Origin: Azospirillum baldaniorum
GTDB lineage: Bacteria; Pseudomonadota; Alphaproteobacteria; Azospirillales; Azospirillaceae
Assembly (NCBI RefSeq): GCF_003119195.2
Contig: NZ_CP022254.1
Location: 665,501 to 729,500 of the forward strand
Direction: 5' to 3'
Length of the DNA stretch: 64,000 nucleotides
The position numbers and the translations under genes were made by a program. Below are positions 38,096 to 47,366 of this stretch, piece after piece (within the stretch, counting starts at the first letter, position 1; every line of letters begins with the position of its first letter). Below the pieces are notes generated by a model. The model had not been told where the DNA came from. It did no database searches and saw only the letters and a program-made list of their open reading frames with translations.

Positions 38096-38962
38096 CTATC
38101 GCGCCTTGAACGCCCGCGCCAGCGCCGCGAACCCCGCCACATCCACCTCCTCCGCCCGCGCGGTCGGCTCGATGCCGGCGGCGGCCAGCAGCGCTTCCGC
38201 GTTCCCCAGGCTCTTCAGGCTCTGGCGCAGCATCTTGCGGCGCTGGCCGAAGGCGGCGGCGGTCACCTGCTCCAGCGCCTTCCACTCCGCCGGCTCCGGG
38301 TTCGCGCGCGGGGTCAGGTGGACGATGGTGGACTCCACCTTGGGCGGCGGCGTGAAGGCCTTGGCCGGCAGGTTGAACAGCACCCGCGCGTCCGACCGCC
38401 ACTGCGTGATCACCGACAGGCGGCCATAGGCCTTGCTGCCCGGCTTGGCGACCAGACGGTCCGCGACCTCCTTCTGGAACATCAGCGTCAGGCTGACGAA
38501 CTCCTCGATCCGCCCCAGCCAGCCGATCAGCAACGGCGTCGCCACGTTGTAGGGCAGGTTCGCCACGATGACCCGCGGGGCCGGGGCGATCTGGATGGGA
38601 TCGACCTCCAGCGCGTCGCCCTCGACGATGGACAGCCGCCCGTCCGCCGCCTGGATCACGTCCTGCAACGCCTCGATGAAACGATGGTCGCGCTCGATGG
38701 CGATGACCTGCTTCGCTTTGGTCGCCAGAAGGGCGCGGGTCAGCCCGCCCGGACCGGGACCGATCTCCACGACCGTCACGCCGGTCATGTCGCCCGCCGA
38801 GCGCGCGATGCGCCCCGTCAGGTTGAGGTCGAGCAGGAAGTTCTGCCCCAGCGCCTTGCGGGCGTCCAGCCCGAAACGGGCGATCACCTCGCGCAGCGGC
38901 GGCAGGGCCTGCGGGTCGAAAGCGGTGTGCATGGGGGCGGAGTCGGGCGTGGCGTCGGTCAT
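38096..38962 (-). CDS. rsmA: 16S rRNA dimethyladenosine transferase
   Basis: 288 residues. RsmA/KsgA dimethylates two adjacent adenines near the 3' end of 16S rRNA. The signatures are [10 protein letters not shown] at the start, the SAM motif [16 protein letters not shown], and [11 protein letters not shown] (the NLPY catalytic motif), followed by [10 protein letters not shown]. The ATG at 38962 is chosen, since the upstream ATG (38998) has no better ribosome site. Another ATG at 38932 is also in frame. In many relatives rsmA follows pdxA; here about 6 kb lies between them. Confidence 0.95.
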   Translation of the reverse strand: MTDATPDSAPMHTAFDPQALPPLREVIARFGLDARKALGQNFLLDLNLTGRIARSAGDMTGVTVVEIGPGPGGLTRALLATKAKQVIAIERDHRFIEALQDVIQAADGRLSIVEGDALEVDPIQIAPAPRVIVANLPYNVATPLLIGWLGRIEEFVSLTLMFQKEVADRLVAKPGSKAYGRLSVITQWRSDARVLFNLPAKAFTPPPKVESTIVHLTPRANPEPAEWKALEQVTAAAFGQRRKMLRQSLKSLGNAEALLAAAGIEPTARAEEVDVAGFAALARAFKAR

Positions 38963-39014
38963 GGCCGCACTTATAGGACGGCGCAGGCCCGCCGTCATCT
39001 GCCGCGCGTCACCG

Positions 39015-39581
39015 TCACCCTTCGCTTTTGAGCGCGATGTTCTCCGGCGTGGCGTCGAGACGGCCCGTACAGGTGATGCGGCGCCCGTCGTCGAAGGCCT
39101 GGGACGGCTTCGGCCCGATGGTCACCTGCAACACCACCCTGTCGGCCAGCTGGTCGCCGAGATCCTGGGGCCGGTCGCCGCCCTGGGAATCATGGCTGAA
39201 CACGCTCTCCAGATACCAGGCCGCCCCGCCCGCCCCCTGCGGCCCGCCGCGGACCAGCGCGCCGGCCAGTCGGGTGTAGACGTCCTTGCACACCTCCTCG
39301 GTGCGGTTGCGCGGCAGGTCGACGAAGTTGGCGTAGGCGACGATCCGCCGGTCCTGGAAGCGGTAGAAGACGCCGCTGCGCGACACCTCCGTCCGTAGAT
39401 CGTGGGACAGCCCGTCCACCGTGTCGTGCAGATCGCCGCGCAGCCGGGTCATGCCCCAGTCGAGCAGCGTCACCGGTTCCCGCGCCAGCCAGTCCAGCGC
39501 GTCGCGGGCCTGGGCCGGACCGGAGGCGAAGGGCGGAAACATCAAGGACGGCAACAGGACAAGCGCGGCGAAACCCCTCAT
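39015..39581 (-). CDS. Secreted protein of unknown function
   Basis: 188 residues. The N-terminus [25 protein letters not shown] is a clear Sec signal peptide. The mature part has two cysteines (VCKDVYTRL and ITCTGRLD) and no recognised domain. It starts at the ATG at 39581, preceded by GGAGG at 9 bases. It lies downstream of the hydrolase, transglycosylase and membrane protein genes on the same strand. It is probably periplasmic; no function is assigned. Confidence 0.75.
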   Translation of the reverse strand: MRGFAALVLLPSLMFPPFASGPAQARDALDWLAREPVTLLDWGMTRLRGDLHDTVDGLSHDLRTEVSRSGVFYRFQDRRIVAYANFVDLPRNRTEEVCKDVYTRLAGALVRGGPQGAGGAAWYLESVFSHDSQGGDRPQDLGDQLADRVVLQVTIGPKPSQAFDDGRRITCTGRLDATPENIALKSEG

Positions 39582-39700
39582 GGCGTCGGGCCTCCGGACC
39601 ATCGTTGCGGCGCAACCGTGGCAGCGATGCTAAGCCAGGAGCACAGCCATCGCCAGCCGGATTCCGGGCCGCATGCCGCGCCCAAGCCGCGGTACTCCCG

Positions 39701-40546
39701 TCAGTCCTCCAGCAGGAAGTCGCGCACCGCGGCGATCTGGTCCCCGGTCATCAACGCCGGGGCGTGGCCGGTGTGGGCGAACTCCACCAGACGGGCCTTG
39801 GGGCCGCGGCGGGTCATCTCCTCCGCCGTCTCCGCCGGAAGGATATCCGAGGTGGCACCGCGCAGCACCAGAACCGGGCAGCGGATGCGGTCCCAGACGG
39901 CCCACAGGTCCACGTCCTCCATCGGCTGCGCCTTGAAGGCCTCGGCGATGGCCGGGTCGTAGGCGAGGCCGTAGCAGCCGTCCGGACGCAGACGGGCGCT
40001 GTGCTCGGCCATGTGGCGCCACGCCTCGTCGGAAAGCCGCCCGAAGCCCATCAGGACGAAGCGCAGGTAGGATTCCACCGCCGCCAGATCCTCGAACACC
40101 GGGTCCTTGCCGACGTAATCGGCGATGCGCTGCAAGCCCGCCTTCGGGATGAAGGGGCCGATGTCGTTGATCACCAGACGGCGGATCGGGCTGTCGGGCT
40201 GGGCGGCCAGCAGCATGCCGATCAGCCCGCCCATGGAGGTGCCGACCCAATCGACCGACTCCACCCCCAGCCGGGCGATCAGCGCCGCCATGTCGGCGCA
40301 GTATTGCGGGTAACCGTAGAGCGTCGGGTTGGCCAGCCGGCCGCTCCTGCCGCGCCCCACCACATCCGGGCAGGCGACGCGGTAGCGGTCGGCCAGATCG
40401 AGCGCCAGCGCGTCGAAATCGCGGCCGTTGCGGGTCAGGCCATGCACGCAAACGGCGGTGCGGGCCGCGTCCTCGCGCCCCCACTGGGTGTAGGCGACGC
40501 GGTGGAACCCCGCCGCGCTGAGGCCGAGAAAGCTGCGTTCGGACAT
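39701..40546 (-). CDS. Alpha/beta hydrolase
   Basis: 281 residues with the alpha/beta hydrolase fold. It has VCVHGLTRNGRDF (HG oxyanion motif), the nucleophile elbow VGTSMGG (Ser104), Asp in LRGATSDILP and the catalytic His in FAHTGHAPAL. The substrate is unknown. The ATG at 40546 begins the conserved part; a GTG two codons upstream has a better spaced ribosome site (GGGGAGGGG then 6 bases) and may be the real start. The lytic transglycosylase gene lies directly upstream. Confidence 0.87.
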   Translation of the reverse strand: MSERSFLGLSAAGFHRVAYTQWGREDAARTAVCVHGLTRNGRDFDALALDLADRYRVACPDVVGRGRSGRLANPTLYGYPQYCADMAALIARLGVESVDWVGTSMGGLIGMLLAAQPDSPIRRLVINDIGPFIPKAGLQRIADYVGKDPVFEDLAAVESYLRFVLMGFGRLSDEAWRHMAEHSARLRPDGCYGLAYDPAIAEAFKAQPMEDVDLWAVWDRIRCPVLVLRGATSDILPAETAEEMTRRGPKARLVEFAHTGHAPALMTGDQIAAVRDFLLED

Positions 40547-40580
40547 CGGCACGGGTGGCCCCTCCCCTGTTGGTTCGTCC

Positions 40581-41390
40581 TCAGCCCTTGCCGGGCTTCG
40601 CCAGCTCCGCCGCCTGCCGGACGACCATGGGCGACGGGTCCGCCGCCGCGGCGTCGAAGGGATGCCGCGGCGCGTCGTACAAGCGGCGGATGGCGCGCAC
40701 GTAGTTCCGCGTCTCCTCGTAGGGCGGAACGCCCCGGTAGCGGTCCACGGCCCGCTCCCCCGCGTTGTAGCCGGCAAGGGCCAGCGTAACGTCCCCCTGG
40801 AAATAGGCCAAGAGCCAGCGCAGGTAGCGCACCCCGCCGCGGATGTTCTGGGCGGGGTCGAAGACGTCGGACACCCCGAACCGCTCCGCCGTGTCGGGAA
40901 TGAGCTGCATCAGCCCGGCCGCCTCCTTGGGCGACACCGCGTCGGAGCGGAAGGCGCTCTCCACCCGGATCACCGCCATGACCAGCGCCGGGTCCAGCCC
41001 GTATTGCGGCGCGGTCTTGTGGACCAGCGCGATGATTTCCGGCGGCGGGGGCAGCGCCTCGCGCAGGGGGGCGGCGCCGGGGCGGCACCAGGGGCGGACA
41101 TGGCCCATGCGCCCCGGCACATAGGCGACCAGCCGCCGCGCCTCCTTGTGGCCGCGCGACGCCGCGGCGCGCAGCCACGCCGTGCCGACCCGCTGGTCGC
41201 GCTTCACCCCGACGCCGAACAGGAAGCGCCGCGCCATGCGGTAGGAGGCCTCCGGATCGCCCTTCTCCGCCGCCTCGCAGTCGGCCATGCGCGACTCGCG
41301 CGAGGAGACGGAGCCGGACTTGCCCGCGGCGAGGGCGGCGGGGGCCGCCAAGGCGACGAAAAGGGCGAAGGTCAGGGGGAGGAAACGCAC
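40581..41390 (-). CDS. Lytic transglycosylase with Sel1-like repeat
   Basis: 269 residues. A signal peptide (VRFLPLTFALFVALAAPAALA) is followed by a Sel1/TPR-like repeat region (EKGDPEASYRMARRFLFGVGV; AWLRAAASRGHKEARRL). Then comes an SLT lysozyme-like domain with catalytic Glu in IRVESAF and AAGLMQLIPDTAERFGV, YNAGERAV. It cleaves peptidoglycan with formation of 1,6-anhydromuramic acid. The GTG at 41390 gives a clean signal peptide after an AAGG. The ATG at 41423 with GGGGAG at 10 bases is also possible. Confidence 0.9.
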   Translation of the reverse strand: MRFLPLTFALFVALAAPAALAAGKSGSVSSRESRMADCEAAEKGDPEASYRMARRFLFGVGVKRDQRVGTAWLRAAASRGHKEARRLVAYVPGRMGHVRPWCRPGAAPLREALPPPPEIIALVHKTAPQYGLDPALVMAVIRVESAFRSDAVSPKEAAGLMQLIPDTAERFGVSDVFDPAQNIRGGVRYLRWLLAYFQGDVTLALAGYNAGERAVDRYRGVPPYEETRNYVRAIRRLYDAPRHPFDAAAADPSPMVVRQAAELAKPGKG

Positions 41391-41466
41391 GGGTTGGCCT
41401 TGGAACGGTCTGCAAAACCGCATTGATATGAGGCTCCCCGCAGGACACGGCAAGCGCAGGGCAGGG

Positions 41467-42060
41467 TTACCCTCTTTTCGACACAGCGCGCAGGCGATCG
41501 CGCAGCGACCGCGCCCAGCCGCGGACCACCGTCAGCGCCGGGCGAATCGCCTCGCGCACCCGCCCCACCACCCGCTTGGCGGCCTGCCAGGGCGGCAGGG
41601 CGGTCAGCCAGGCCAGCCAGCGCATCACCCGGACGTAGCACCAGGCGAAGGCCGGGATGGTCAGCAGCTTGTCCTTGCCGATGTGGAACAGCCGCTCGAC
41701 CAACGTGACCTTGACCAGTTCCACGGCCCCCAGCAGCAGCGCGCCCTGGACCGCGTGCCCGGTTCCCATCAGATACAGGCCGACCGGCTTCAGCGGCTCC
41801 AGAATCACCAGCGGAATCACGAACAGCGCCAGCGTCGGATAGGGGCCGAGCCGGCGGATGCGCGCGGCCAGCCGTTCGGCGAAGCGCTGCCGTCCGATCC
41901 AGGCGGCCAGCGGGCGCAACGCCTCCAGCGCCACCGCGTCGATCAGGAAATAGACCAGCGCCGCGACGGTCAGCAGAGGGCGCAGGACGAAGCGGCGCAG
42001 CAGCCCCGCCAGCCTCCGCCCCAAAATCCGAGAGGAGGAATTTCCGTTCGAGGTAGCCAT
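41467..42060 (-). CDS. Small membrane protein of unknown function
   Basis: 197 residues. The N-terminus is polar (MATSNGNSSSRILGRRL), followed by at least two strong membrane segments (FVLRPLLTVAALVYFLIDAVAL; LALFVIPLVILEPLKPVGLYL). The C-terminus is long and basic, rich in Arg and Trp. The central GHAVQGALLLGAVELVKVTLVERLF is also hydrophobic. Similar proteins occur as hypotheticals in Alphaproteobacteria. No enzyme motif is seen. Confidence 0.75.
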   Translation of the reverse strand: MATSNGNSSSRILGRRLAGLLRRFVLRPLLTVAALVYFLIDAVALEALRPLAAWIGRQRFAERLAARIRRLGPYPTLALFVIPLVILEPLKPVGLYLMGTGHAVQGALLLGAVELVKVTLVERLFHIGKDKLLTIPAFAWCYVRVMRWLAWLTALPPWQAAKRVVGRVREAIRPALTVVRGWARSLRDRLRAVSKRG

Positions 42061-42168
42061 TAGGTCTTTCGTCAGGCGTACAGGGGCGTTTCGCCGGCTT
42101 GGGTTCGCCGCGGATTTCCACTATCTAACGTTTCTGCCATTGCGCGTCCGTCCCCTCGTCCACTCTCG

Positions 42169-44487
42169 GTGCGCCCCATCGTGCTCGGCCATTACGATCC
42201 TTACCTCGTTGCGCTGTCCATTGTCGTGGCCTCATTCGGCGGCTATGTGGCTCTGGACCTCGCCTCCCACGCGCGGGATGCCGGGCGGGGACGGAACGGC
42301 TGGCTGGGCGCCGCGGCGCTCGCGCTCGGGGCGGGGATCTGGTCGATGCACTTCATCGGCATGATGGCGATGCGCATGCCCGTGCCGGTGTCCTACGACA
42401 TCCTGCTGACCGCGTTATCCTTTCTCCTGGCGGTCGGGGTGTCGGGAACCGGCCTCTTCGCGGTGGCGCACGGCGGGGGCGGCCGGGCGACCCTGGCGGC
42501 GGCGGGTCTGCTGACCGGTTTCGGGATCGTCTCCATGCACTACGTCGGCATGGCCGGCATGCGGCTGCCGGTGCCGCTGATCTACGACACGCTTCTGGTC
42601 GTCGCGTCGGTGGTCATCGCCGTGGCCGCCTCCACCGCCGCGCTCTGGCTCGCCTTCCGCACGGCCAGCCCCCTGCAGCGCCTGTCCGGCGCGCTGGTGC
42701 TCGGCGCTGCGGTGGTCAGCATGCATTACATCGGCATGGCCGCCGCCAACGCGGACGTAACCGCCATTGGGCATGCCGCCAATACGGGCGCCGTCCCGAC
42801 CGGGGACGACCTCGGTTTCGTGCTGTCGACCCCGTCGCTGGCGGTGGGGACCGGGGTGGGAACGCTGCTGATCCTCTCGCTGGGGCTGCTCTCCGTCCTG
42901 ATCGACCGGCGCCGCTCGGCGGAGCGCGCGGCGGGGCAGGAGGCGCGCTACCGCGCCGTCGTCGACTCCGCCGTGGACCCCATCGTGGTGATCGACGAGA
43001 CCGGCACCATCCAGTCCTTCAACCGGGCGGCCGAGACGACCTTCGGCTACGGCACGGAAGAGGCCGTCGGCGCGAACGTCCGCATCCTGATGGCGGAGCC
43101 GCACCACTCCGCCCATGACGGCTACATGGCGCATTTCCGCGAAACCGGCGAACGGCGGATCATCGGCATCGGGCGCGAGGTCGAGGGCCGGCGCAAGGAC
43201 GGCTCCCTCTTCCCGCTGGAGCTGTCGGTGGCCGAATGGCACGACGGGCGGCAGCGCCTGTTCACCGGCATCATGCGCGACATCACCGCCCGCAAGGCGG
43301 CGGAGGACGCGCTGCACCGCGCCAAGGCGGAAGCGGAGCGCGCCCGCGAGGAGGCGCTGGCCGCCCGCGACAAAGCCGAACGGGCGGACATGGCCAAGAC
43401 CAAGTTCCTCGCCGCGGCCAGCCACGATTTGCGCCAGCCCGTGCAGTCGCTGTTCTTCTTCGCCCATGCCCTGTCCGACCGGCTCGACGGCCATCCCGCC
43501 TCGCCCCTGCTGGCGAGCATGAGCGAGTCGCTGAACGGCCTGCGCACGCTGCTGGACAGCCTGCTGGACGTGTCGCGGCTCGATGCCGGGGTGGTCACCC
43601 CCGCGGTGACGGAGTTCGCGCTGGGTCCCCTGCTGCAGCGTCTGGCCGACGAATACCGGGGCCGCGCGGCGGAGGTGGGGATCGCCTTGCGCCACGTCCC
43701 CACCGACGGCTGGACGCGCAGCGACCCGGCGCTGGTCGAGCGCATCCTGCGCAATCTCGTGGAGAACGCCATCCGCTACACGGAGAGCGGGCGGATCCTG
43801 ATCGGCTGCCGCCGCACCGGCAACAGCCTGCGGATCGAGGTGCTCGACACCGGCATCGGCATCCCCGAGGACAAGCGCGACGAGGTGTTCGTCGAATTCG
43901 CCCAGCTCGCCAACCCCGAGCGCGACCGGCGCAAGGGGCTGGGGCTGGGGCTGGCCATCGTGCGGCGTCTGGCCGGGCTGCTCGGCCATGAGGTGACCCT
44001 GCGCTCCCGGCCGGGACGGGGCAGCGCCTTCGGCCTGACCGTGCCCTCGGTCGCGCCGCGCCAGGTGATGAAGACCTGCCGCCCGGCCGCCCAGTCCGCC
44101 GCCCAGCCGCCCGCGAACGGTGGAAAGGGGCTGGTCGTGGTCGTCGAGGACGACGCCATCATCCTGCTCTCCATGCGGACCATGCTGGAGGAATGGGGCT
44201 ATGAGGTGGTCGCCGCCGTCTCCGCCGACGAGGCGGTGGGCACGCTGACCAGCCTCGGCCAGCGCCCCGACATGATCGTCGCCGACTACCGCCTGCGTGA
44301 AGGGCGGACCGGGCTTCAGGCCATCCGCGACATCTACGGCGTCTGCGGGGTGCGGGTGCCCGCGCTGGTGCTGACCGGCGACACCGACCCCGCCCGCATC
44401 GCCGAGGTCCAGCAGAGCGGCCACCGCCTCCTCCACAAGCCGGTGGCGCCCGAGGTGCTGCGCAACGCGCTGACCTCCGCGGCCTAG
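42169..44487 (+). CDS. MHYT-domain hybrid sensor histidine kinase
   Basis: 772 residues. The N-terminal ~240 residues form an MHYT membrane sensor with three copies of the motif (SMHFIGMMAMRM, SMHYVGMAGMRL, SMHYIGMAAAN), a domain thought to sense O2, CO or NO via copper. A PAS domain follows (VVDSAVDPIVVIDETG), then HisKA with His419 in SHDLRQPVQ. A HATPase (DTGIGIP, GLGLGLAIV) and a C-terminal receiver with Asp706 (ADYRL) complete it. The start is a GTG. The SHDLRQP kinase core resembles the one at 61422-63581. Confidence 0.93.
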   Translation: MRPIVLGHYDPYLVALSIVVASFGGYVALDLASHARDAGRGRNGWLGAAALALGAGIWSMHFIGMMAMRMPVPVSYDILLTALSFLLAVGVSGTGLFAVAHGGGGRATLAAAGLLTGFGIVSMHYVGMAGMRLPVPLIYDTLLVVASVVIAVAASTAALWLAFRTASPLQRLSGALVLGAAVVSMHYIGMAAANADVTAIGHAANTGAVPTGDDLGFVLSTPSLAVGTGVGTLLILSLGLLSVLIDRRRSAERAAGQEARYRAVVDSAVDPIVVIDETGTIQSFNRAAETTFGYGTEEAVGANVRILMAEPHHSAHDGYMAHFRETGERRIIGIGREVEGRRKDGSLFPLELSVAEWHDGRQRLFTGIMRDITARKAAEDALHRAKAEAERAREEALAARDKAERADMAKTKFLAAASHDLRQPVQSLFFFAHALSDRLDGHPASPLLASMSESLNGLRTLLDSLLDVSRLDAGVVTPAVTEFALGPLLQRLADEYRGRAAEVGIALRHVPTDGWTRSDPALVERILRNLVENAIRYTESGRILIGCRRTGNSLRIEVLDTGIGIPEDKRDEVFVEFAQLANPERDRRKGLGLGLAIVRRLAGLLGHEVTLRSRPGRGSAFGLTVPSVAPRQVMKTCRPAAQSAAQPPANGGKGLVVVVEDDAIILLSMRTMLEEWGYEVVAAVSADEAVGTLTSLGQRPDMIVADYRLREGRTGLQAIRDIYGVCGVRVPALVLTGDTDPARIAEVQQSGHRLLHKPVAPEVLRNALTSAA

Positions 44488-44611
44488 GCATTGCCGCTCC
44501 CGGCCGAGTCCCAAGTGTGGTTGAAAGCGCGCTCCGCCCCGCTTATGGTCTTGGAAAAAGGCGCGTTTGCGCCGAAACCACGACCAAAATCAGGTTCCAG
44601 GAGCGTCCCCC

Positions 44612-44734
44612 ATGAAAGCCATGCTGCTCGGCTTCGCCGCCGCCATCGTCATCGCCGTCGGCGCGTCGGTCGCGCTGACCGCCATCGACCACAGCTCGGC
44701 CAGCCGCTTCTCCAGCAGCTCGGTCCGCCTCTGA
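44612..44734 (+). CDS. 40-residue single-helix membrane peptide
   Basis: MKAMLLGFAAAIVIAVGAS begins a short protein with one hydrophobic helix and a Ser-rich polar tail ending SVRL. AGGAG lies 9 bases before the ATG. No function is known; it could be a small inner-membrane peptide or a signal-peptide-like leader. It lies between the MHYT kinase and the convergent pdxA. Confidence 0.65.
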   Translation: MKAMLLGFAAAIVIAVGASVALTAIDHSSASRFSSSSVRL

Positions 44735-44753
44735 CGCTTACCCGCGGCGAAGG

Positions 44754-45782
44754 TCAGGCGCGGCGGCGGGCCGCCATGGCCTCCGCCGTCGTCAGGGCGG
44801 CGATCAGGCTCGACGCGCCGGCCTTGCCCGTGCCGGCGATGTCCAGCGCCGTCCCATGGTCCGGCGAGGTGCGGACGAAGGGCAGCCCCAGCGTGATGTT
44901 GACCCCCGTGTCGAAGTCGATGGTCTTCAGCGGGATCAGCGCCTGATCGTGGTACATGCACAGCGCCGCGTCGTAGCCGCGCCGCGCCGCCGCGTGGAAC
45001 AGCGTGTCGGCGGGCTTCGGCCCCACCGCGTCGATGCCCTCCGCCCGCAGGTCGGCGACCGCCGGGGCGATGACGTCGATCTCCTCCCGCCCCATGGCGC
45101 CGCCCTCCCCCGCGTGGGGGTTCAGGGCAGCGACGGCCAGCCGGGGCCGGGCGATGCCGAAGTCGCGGGCCAGCGCCGCCGCGGTCACCCGCCCGGCGTG
45201 CAGGATCGCCTCCCGCGTCACCAGCGGCACGGCGTCGCGGACAGAGACATGGATGGTCACCGGCACGACGCGCAGATCCTGCGCGGCCAGCATCATCACC
45301 GGCTCATCGGTGAGCCCGGCCAGATGGGCCAGATACTCCGTGTGCCCGGGATGACGGAAGCCGGCGGCGTAGAGCGCCGACTTCTGGATCGGGTTGGTGA
45401 CGACCGCCGACGCCTCGCCACGGCGGACCAGTTCGACCGCACGATCGATGCTGGCGATTACCGCCGCTCCGTTGGCCGGGTCGGGCCGGCCCGGCGTGAC
45501 CGGCGCCGCCAGCGGCTGGGGCAGCACCGGCAGCGCCGCACCGAACAGCGCAGCACCCTCGGCCATGCTGCCCACCGCCCTGACCGGGACCGGCAGGCCG
45601 AGCCGGGCGGCGAGCGCCTCCAGGCGGGCGGGATCGTCCAGAAGGACGAAGGGCGGCACCGCGCCGTCCGCGCGGGCCGCCCCCCTGGCTATCGACCAAG
45701 CCTTAAGAGCGATCTCCCCGCCGATCCCCGCCGGCTCGCCCATGGTCAGGGCGAGCGGCGGCCGGACGCCGGATTCGGTCAT
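44754..45782 (-). CDS. pdxA: 4-hydroxythreonine-4-phosphate dehydrogenase
   Basis: 342 residues. PdxA oxidises 4-phosphohydroxy-L-threonine with NAD in pyridoxal phosphate synthesis. Typical segments are LALTMGEPAGIGGEIALKAW, NPIQKSALYAAGF, the metal-binding GHTEYLA and NPHAGEGG, and MYHDQALIPLKTIDFDTGVNITLGLPFVRTSPDHGTA near the end. It overlaps surA by one base (TGATG) and is translationally coupled to it. Confidence 0.96.
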   Translation of the reverse strand: MTESGVRPPLALTMGEPAGIGGEIALKAWSIARGAARADGAVPPFVLLDDPARLEALAARLGLPVPVRAVGSMAEGAALFGAALPVLPQPLAAPVTPGRPDPANGAAVIASIDRAVELVRRGEASAVVTNPIQKSALYAAGFRHPGHTEYLAHLAGLTDEPVMMLAAQDLRVVPVTIHVSVRDAVPLVTREAILHAGRVTAAALARDFGIARPRLAVAALNPHAGEGGAMGREEIDVIAPAVADLRAEGIDAVGPKPADTLFHAAARRGYDAALCMYHDQALIPLKTIDFDTGVNITLGLPFVRTSPDHGTALDIAGTGKAGASSLIAALTTAEAMAARRRA

Positions 45783-47227
45783 CAGTTGCGGATCTCCACG
45801 AAGGCGGTGCGGCGCAGGTCGCGCAGGTAGCGGCGGGCCAGCAGGTCGGCGCGCTCGTTGATCAGGTCGCGCTCGATCTCCTCGCGCGGCGGCATCTTGA
45901 TGTCCTTCGGGTCGATCGGCGGCGGGGCCGGCGCGGCCACCGGCTGCGGCTCGGCTTCCGGCGGCGGCTCGATCATCGGCACGTCGCGCTTGCAGACGAT
46001 CAGGATGACGGCGCCGCCCGGGCTCATCAGCACCGGGCTGGGCTGGCCAAGCGGGATGCCGACGGCGAGCTGCTGGAGCCCCGGCGCCAAGTCCTTGACC
46101 CGCAGCGTGCCCATGTCGCCCGACTCCGGAATGCCCATGGCGCGGGCCTTCTCGTCGAAGTCGGTGCAGCTCTTGATCGACTTGCGCAGCTTCTCCGCCT
46201 GGGCCTGGACCGCCTTCAGCTCCTCCTTCGAGGGGGCCGGGATGACGATCTGCTTCATGTTGACCTTGGCCTTGGCCAGATCGGGCTTCGGCTGGGCGCG
46301 CGGGCGCGGCGGCGGGGCCGGCGGCGGGGCGGTGGAGGCGGTGCTGCCGAAGGGCCGCTGGTCGCGCACCAGCAGGACGTGGTAGCCGGTCGCCGTGCGG
46401 ACCGGCGAGGAGAGCTGGCCGGCGCGCATGGTGGACAGGGTCTTGTCCAGCTCCGCGTTCAGCTCACCCGTGCGGACCCAGCCCATGTCGCCGCCCGAGG
46501 CGGCGCCGGCGGACTGCGAGAACTGGCGGGCCAGGGCGGCGAAGTTGCCGCCGCGGCGGACCTCCTCGACCAGCCGTTCGGCGTTGCGCCGCACCTCCTC
46601 GTCCTGGTCGGGGCTGTCGACGGCCAGGAAGATCTCGGCCACCAGATACTCCGGCTTGCCGATGTTGGCCTTGATGCGCTGCATCACGGCGTCGATCTCC
46701 TCGTCGCCGATCACCACCTCCTGCCGGATGCGGCGCTGCATCACCCGCTGCCAGGACAGCAGCGCCCGCACCTGCTCGCGCAGGGTGGAGACCGGGACGT
46801 TCTGCGCCTTCAGCATGGCTTCGAGCTGCGGGCGGCCCATGCGGTTCTGTTCGGCAATGCGCCCGATGGCCTCGTCGATCTCCTTGGACGGGACCGAGAC
46901 GCCGAGACGCTTGGCCTCCTGGAGCTGGAGCCGCTCGTCGATCAGCTGGCGGAGCACCTGCGGGGTCAGGCGCTGGCGCGTCTCCGCGCTGTCCTGGGCA
47001 CCGGCGTTCAGCAGGGCGAGGCGGATGCGCGCGTGCACGTCGGACAGCGAGATGACCTCGTCGTTGACGACGGCGGCGATGCGTTCCGCGGGGCCTTGCG
47101 TTCCCGCAGCAGGGCTGTTTGGAGCGTTGGGAGCCCGCGTCTGGGCCGCGGCGGGCGCGCCGGCGGCAAGAAGGGCGCAGGCGGTCGCCACGGCGAAGGC
47201 AGACCGGACGGCTCGCAAACTCTGCAT
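45782..47227 (-). CDS. surA: SurA-type periplasmic chaperone / peptidylprolyl isomerase
   Basis: 481 residues with a signal peptide (AFAVATACALLAAGAPAAAQ). The SurA N-terminal domain contains VVNDEVISLSDVHAR and RIRLALLN, followed by LRQLIDERLQLQEA. The parvulin domain has EVRRGGNFAALARQFSQS and GYHVLLVRDQRP. A Pro-rich linker leads to a C-terminal region. It assists folding of outer-membrane proteins in the periplasm. It is downstream of lptG and coupled to pdxA. Confidence 0.93.
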   Translation of the reverse strand: MQSLRAVRSAFAVATACALLAAGAPAAAQTRAPNAPNSPAAGTQGPAERIAAVVNDEVISLSDVHARIRLALLNAGAQDSAETRQRLTPQVLRQLIDERLQLQEAKRLGVSVPSKEIDEAIGRIAEQNRMGRPQLEAMLKAQNVPVSTLREQVRALLSWQRVMQRRIRQEVVIGDEEIDAVMQRIKANIGKPEYLVAEIFLAVDSPDQDEEVRRNAERLVEEVRRGGNFAALARQFSQSAGAASGGDMGWVRTGELNAELDKTLSTMRAGQLSSPVRTATGYHVLLVRDQRPFGSTASTAPPPAPPPRPRAQPKPDLAKAKVNMKQIVIPAPSKEELKAVQAQAEKLRKSIKSCTDFDEKARAMGIPESGDMGTLRVKDLAPGLQQLAVGIPLGQPSPVLMSPGGAVILIVCKRDVPMIEPPPEAEPQPVAAPAPPPIDPKDIKMPPREEIERDLINERADLLARRYLRDLRRTAFVEIRN

Positions 47228-47366
47228 GGTGCTCCAGACTCCAGAGGTGGTTGCCGTTTAATACGGCCCCCCCGGGCGCGTGTAAACGGAATCGTGGACC
47301 GCATCCTGGAACGGAATTGTGTCCAAAGACCGGGCGGCCGACGTCAGCCCTGCTCCGGATCCGGCG

